Positions 11,459-13,096 of a stretch of 13,096 nucleotides of DNA are shown here, piece by piece. The stretch's first letter is position 1, and each line of letters begins with the position of its first letter. Under the pieces are notes generated by a model. It saw only the letters and a program-made list of their open reading frames with translations, did not search any database and was not told the origin of the DNA. The stretch spans positions 720,079-733,174 of the forward strand of contig MU646387.1 of assembly GCA_026770585.1 (NCBI GenBank). The letters run 5' to 3'. Made by a program: the position numbers and the translations under genes. This DNA is from Baffinella frigidus. Its lineage: Eukaryota; Cryptophyceae; Cryptomonadales; Baffinellaceae.

Positions 11459-11490
11459 CCGTCACTGAAAACGCAAAAAGCCCCCCAACC
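11459..11490 (-). pseudogene. Degenerate copy of the GGFLxGLxAFGDG exon
   Basis: On minus, GGGGGGCTTTTTGCGTTTTC then GTGACGG aligns to the end of the island at 11616-11660 with a deletion. The donor position reads GC (GACGG then GCACCG), and the downstream CGTCCACTTC matches TGTCCACTTC of that copy. Probably a decayed copy. Confidence 0.45.
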
Positions 11491-11540
11491 CCCAACCCCC
11501 AACCCCCAACCCCAACCCTGAAACCTGAACCCCAAACAAT
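11480..11540 (-). repeat. C-strand telomere-like tract
   Basis: CCCCCAACCCCCAACCCCCA followed by CCCTGAAACCTGAACCCC on plus: the opposite strand orientation from most blocks. Confidence 0.7.
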
Positions 11541-11615
11541 CCCCCCAAACAAGCCGGCAACTTTAGACAATCGGCAACTTTAGGAACACCAACTTTAGGC
11601 GAGAAGTGGACATAC

Positions 11616-11660
11616 CCGTCGCCAAAGGCCGAGAGCCCTTCAAGGAAGCCCCCCCAAACG
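11616..11660 (-). pseudogene. Partial copy of the glycine-rich helix exon
   Basis: On minus, VWGGFLEGLSAFGDG ends at GACGG followed by a GTATGT donor. This corresponds to VMGGFLGGLTAFGDG of the exon at 11802-11895 with conservative changes (G to E, T to S). The 5' half (MGLFSALGDAGNG) and a clear acceptor are missing. The donor, end phase and downstream CTAAAGTTG intron motif are retained. Confidence 0.5.
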
Positions 11661-11801
11661 TTTAGGTAATTAAAACTCCCACCATATGCAGACACTGGAG
11701 CTGGTTCTGCAGAGAAGCCATGCTTCCTTTCAGATCACATCAGACAATTCGGCAACTTTCGACAATCGGCAACTTTAGGCGCGGCGAAAAAGGTCACGTA
11801 C

Positions 11802-11895
11802 CCGTCGCCAAAGGCTGTGAGGCCTCCGAGGAAGCCCCCCATGACTCCGTTGCCCGCGTCTCCTAGCGCTGAGAACAGCCCCATTGCCCCCGCCT
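11802..11895 (-). CDS. Exon-like island encoding a glycine-rich hydrophobic helix
   Basis: On minus, an ACAGCAG acceptor (two adjacent AGs, a NAGNAG site) is followed by 94 bases: two leading bases, 30 codons and two trailing bases, then a GTACGTG donor. The peptide AGAMGLFSALGDAGNG plus VMGGFLGGLTAFGDG is glycine-rich and hydrophobic, compatible with a packed membrane helix of glycine-zipper type; I do not recognise the family. CTAAAC of the telomere-like tract lies about 15 bases upstream of the acceptor. The two leading bases fit the single trailing base of the exon at 12325-12420. Partial copies lie at 11616-11660 and 11459-11490. Confidence 0.45.
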
Positions 11896-11904
11896 CTGCT
11901 GTAG

Positions 11905-12058
11905 GGGTTGCGGTTTAGGGTGGGGTTAGAGTGGGTTTGGGGTTTGGGGTTTAGGGTTTGGGGTTTGGGGTTTGGGGTGTTGGGTTTCGGGTTTCGGGTT
12001 TCGGGTTTCGGGTTTCGGGTTTCGGGTTTCGGGAGTAGGGTTTGGGTTTAGGGTTCGC
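11905..12058 (+). repeat. Telomere-like block with a pure TTTCGGG array
   Basis: TTTAGGG and TTTGGGG variants, with seven perfect TTTCGGG units at 11985-12033. The G-rich strand is on plus. In the minus sense it fills the interval between the exon-like islands ending at 12066 and starting at 11895. Confidence 0.9.
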
Positions 12059-12065
12059 GTTTTAC

Positions 12066-12113
12066 CAGATGGCGAAGCGTTGCGGGGGGCAGCATTTCGG
12101 TCAGCGAGGACCA
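12066..12113 (-). CDS. Exon-like island copy, ADRNAAPRNA
   Basis: On minus, the codons read VLADRNAAPRNASPS plus one base, followed by a GTAAAA donor. It matches the second half of the exon at 12325-12420; most differences are synonymous (GCT/GCA, AAT/AAC) with a few changes near the end. The upstream acceptor is uncertain (CTTAG lies seven bases before VLAD and gives a different entry phase). Confidence 0.4.
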
Positions 12114-12192
12114 GCCGCCTAAGCTCACAACCTTACAACCTAGTTGCCCTCAGAGCCTAGCTACCTAGATACCCACAACCCCCAAAACGTAC

Positions 12193-12238
12193 TGGACGGC
12201 CCAGCGTGGCGGGGGGCGGCGTTGCGGTCAGCGACACC
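12193..12238 (-). CDS. Exon-like island copy, ADRNAAPRHA
   Basis: On minus, GTAG (acceptor candidate) is followed by codons VADRNAAPRHAGPS plus one base and a GTACGT donor. Differences from 12066-12113 include CGA/CGC, AAT/AAC, GCT/GCC and CCA/CCG, all synonymous, plus N to H and S to G. It shares the end phase of its two sister copies. Confidence 0.4.
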
Positions 12239-12324
12239 TACCTTGCGATCCCCGAGCACCTAGGCTCATAACCTGGCACCCTCAGATCCTAGCTACCTAT
12301 AAGCCCTCACACCCCGCAACGTAC

Positions 12325-12420
12325 CGGGTGGCGCAGCGTTGCGGGGGACAGCGTTTCGGTCTGCGAGGACCAGCTGCTGATCCCGCGACGGCTCCGCGCT
12401 CTGCGCCGGCGAAAACAGCC
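12325..12420 (-). CDS. Longest exon-like island of the right-hand array
   Basis: On minus, a GGTACAG acceptor is followed by 96 bases (two leading bases, 31 codons, one trailing base) and a GTACGTTG donor. The peptide begins LFSPAQSAEPSRDQQ and ends LVLADRNAVPRNAAPP. It is polar and probably disordered or extramembrane; no family is recognised. Its first half recurs at 12457-12491 and its second half at 12193-12238 and 12066-12113. The end phase fits the entry phase of the island at 11802-11895. Together these suggest one minus-strand gene running right to left. Confidence 0.45.
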
Positions 12421-12456
12421 CTGTACCATCGGGTATATCCAGAGGTTATTCAGGGT

Positions 12457-12491
12457 TGAGGGATCCGCGCTCTGCCCCGGCGAAAAGAACC
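12457..12491 (-). pseudogene. Partial copy of the LFSPAQSAEPS exon start
   Basis: On minus, a strong acceptor (CCCCTCTCTGTTCCGCAG) is followed by two bases and FFSPGQSADPS. It matches LFSPAQSAEPS with conservative changes and two synonymous third positions. It then runs into TCAACCCTGAATAACC, the same kind of TCAACCC junction that ends the truncated copies at 769-1063. It has a better acceptor than the longer copy at 12325-12420. Confidence 0.45.
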
Positions 12492-12499
12492 CTGCGGAA

Positions 12500-12780
12500 C
12501 AGAGAGGGGGAAAGTGCGTTTATTTCGGGTCGGAGCCAACATGGGTCCGTGCTTTGCGACGGTGAGAAGAGCTTTACAAAAGTTGTACAGAGCGGTTTGT
12601 CCTCTGCCACTTAGCAGGCACCGGTGCCTTTCTCTCGTGGATTTCCGGGACCGGGTTTCTCGCAGGAGCCCTACGGGGCAGGGGACACCGTCGTCTGCTC
12701 AGCCGGGGATGCAATCTTGAGGTGGAAATGCAATCTTCAAACCCCTTCAAGTTGTTCCCGTCTCGCTCGAGAGCGGTTAC
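12500..12780. other. Repeat remnants, no gene called
   Basis: CCACTTAGCAG (12607-12617) is a relative of the element end at 4347, followed by the palindrome GGCACCGGTGCC (12617-12628) and a GGATTTCCGGGA stretch also seen near 9645. TTCAAGTTGTT with TCGCTCG and AGCGGT (12745-12777) matches 699-734. A 68-codon plus frame is open across it but has no supporting features. Confidence 0.5.
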
Positions 12781-12803
12781 AACCCTAAACCCTAAACTCT
12801 AAA
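12780..12803 (-). repeat. Short C-strand telomere-like tract
   Basis: AACCCTAAACCCTAAACTCT on plus: the CCCTAAA orientation, inverted relative to the main blocks. Confidence 0.8.
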
Positions 12804-12893
12804 CTGACACGCGTATGCAAAAAGGTGTTTGACTGTTCAAGTGCAAATGGTCTAGGCAAGCACCGGGCCCAAACCCCGTCCGACATCGCCACC

Positions 12894-12957
12894 CGAAAGG
12901 CAACGCATACCACAAAAGTGGACCGACGCCGCAAAGGCAACATACATGCCAAAAGTG
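12894..12957. repeat. 37-bp direct repeat
   Basis: AAAGGCAACGCATACCACAA followed by AAGTGG recurs as AAAGGCAACATACATGCCAA followed by AAGTGG about 37 bases later. Confidence 0.7.
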
Positions 12958-13003
12958 GCGCGGGCGCACCTCCACCCCACTCAGCCCCTTGATTCAAGTC
13001 TCT

Positions 13004-13096
13004 CTCCCCCCCCCCCCCTCTCTCTCAGGGTGCCCCCCCCCCCCTGTAGGGTGTAGGGCCCCCCCCCCCCGGTGTAGGGGTGTACCCCCCCCCCCC
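13004..13096. repeat. C-homopolymer terminus
   Basis: Four C-runs of about 11-14 bases are separated by CTCTCTCTCAGGGTG and by GTAGGGTGTAGGG-type telomere-like scraps. The window ends within a C-run. Run lengths in such DNA are unreliable in most assemblies. Confidence 0.7.

Larger units (their letters stand above)
11399..11600 (-). repeat. Intron-type repeat AAAGTTGCCGATTGT
   Basis: On minus, CTAAAGTTGCCGATTGTC and close variants occur around 11565-11590, 11552-11562 and 11400-11425, each shortly downstream of an exon-like island ending in GACGG. The same arrangement recurs at 11748-11780 after the island at 11802-11895. The motif therefore seems copied together with the islands, as part of an exon-intron cassette. 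Confidence 0.65.
12059..12380. repeat. 128-bp tandem repeat, about 2.5 units
   Basis: Units start near 12059, 12187 and 12319. Each has ACGTAC or TTTTAC, then CAGCGT-type GCGG runs, TTCGGTCAGCG or similar, and the first two continue with CTCATAACCT, CCTCAGA and CCTAGCTACCTA. On minus each unit contains one exon-like island and one intron-like segment. Confidence 0.8.

Noticed and set aside
12514-12720. Plus-strand 68-codon frame
   Set aside because: It crosses dispersed repeat ends and the upstream side of a strong minus-strand acceptor, with no domain or codon signal.
13004-13096. Biological meaning of the terminal C-runs
   Set aside because: Homopolymers at the window edge are prone to sequencing and assembly error, so nothing is inferred from their length.

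Overview
This window looks like repeat-dense, non-coding-dominated nuclear DNA of a eukaryotic microbe. Degenerate TTTAGGG / TTTGGGG repeats (the telomere type of plants, green algae, dinoflagellates and chromerids) recur throughout. Exon-like islands carry AG acceptors and GT or GC donors, and several families of short palindromic transposon-like elements are present. There is no bacterial operon structure, no rRNA and no convincing tRNA. An alveolate alga (chromerid or dinoflagellate type) fits, but that is inference only.

Layout. (1) 1-1620: telomere-like repeats with minus-strand exon-like islands. Two of these (1486-1619 and 469-592) join in phase into a two-helix membrane peptide that resembles S2-S3 of an SK-type (small-conductance Ca-activated) potassium channel. 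Around them lie partial copies: one more S2-like, three more S3-start-like and two more S3-end-like. (2) 1620-2340: a 47-bp tandem duplication of a splice-acceptor module, then an approximately 550-bp foldback element with a 23-bp minisatellite at its centre. (3) 2345-3760: telomere-like blocks alternating with a three-copy repeat (2893-3192) and a small 16-codon exon-like island (3454-3501). (4) 3830-5280: a cluster of foldback and terminal-inverted-repeat elements of at least four families. (5) 5285-7600: the most gene-like part. It holds a minus-strand GC-rich coding segment (5285-5929), an AT-rich spacer with palindromes, a plus-strand GC-rich terminal exon (6583-6990) with a UUCG hairpin and AATAAA downstream, and a weaker minus-strand open frame. 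(6) 7600-9820: short tandem repeats, a third copy of the 140-bp foldback family carrying a nested insertion, and a 242-bp inverted-repeat element. (7) 9840-11380: four copies of a 120-bp TA-flanked element with 30-bp inverted ends, plus three copies of another palindromic repeat. (8) 11390-12500: a second minus-strand array of duplicated exon-like islands separated by telomere-like or AAAGTTGCC introns. (9) 12500-13096: repeats ending in long C homopolymers.

The main observation is architectural. On the minus strand, small coding islands have been copied several times with their splice sites. Differences between copies fall largely at third codon positions. The sequence upstream of the acceptors is the C strand of the telomere-like repeat, whose CTAAAC/CTAAC units look like branch sites inside a C-rich tract. 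The window may therefore show introns built from telomere-type repeats and multiplication of exon cassettes by those repeats. Whether the copies are spliced (alternative exons) or are decaying debris cannot be settled from sequence alone.
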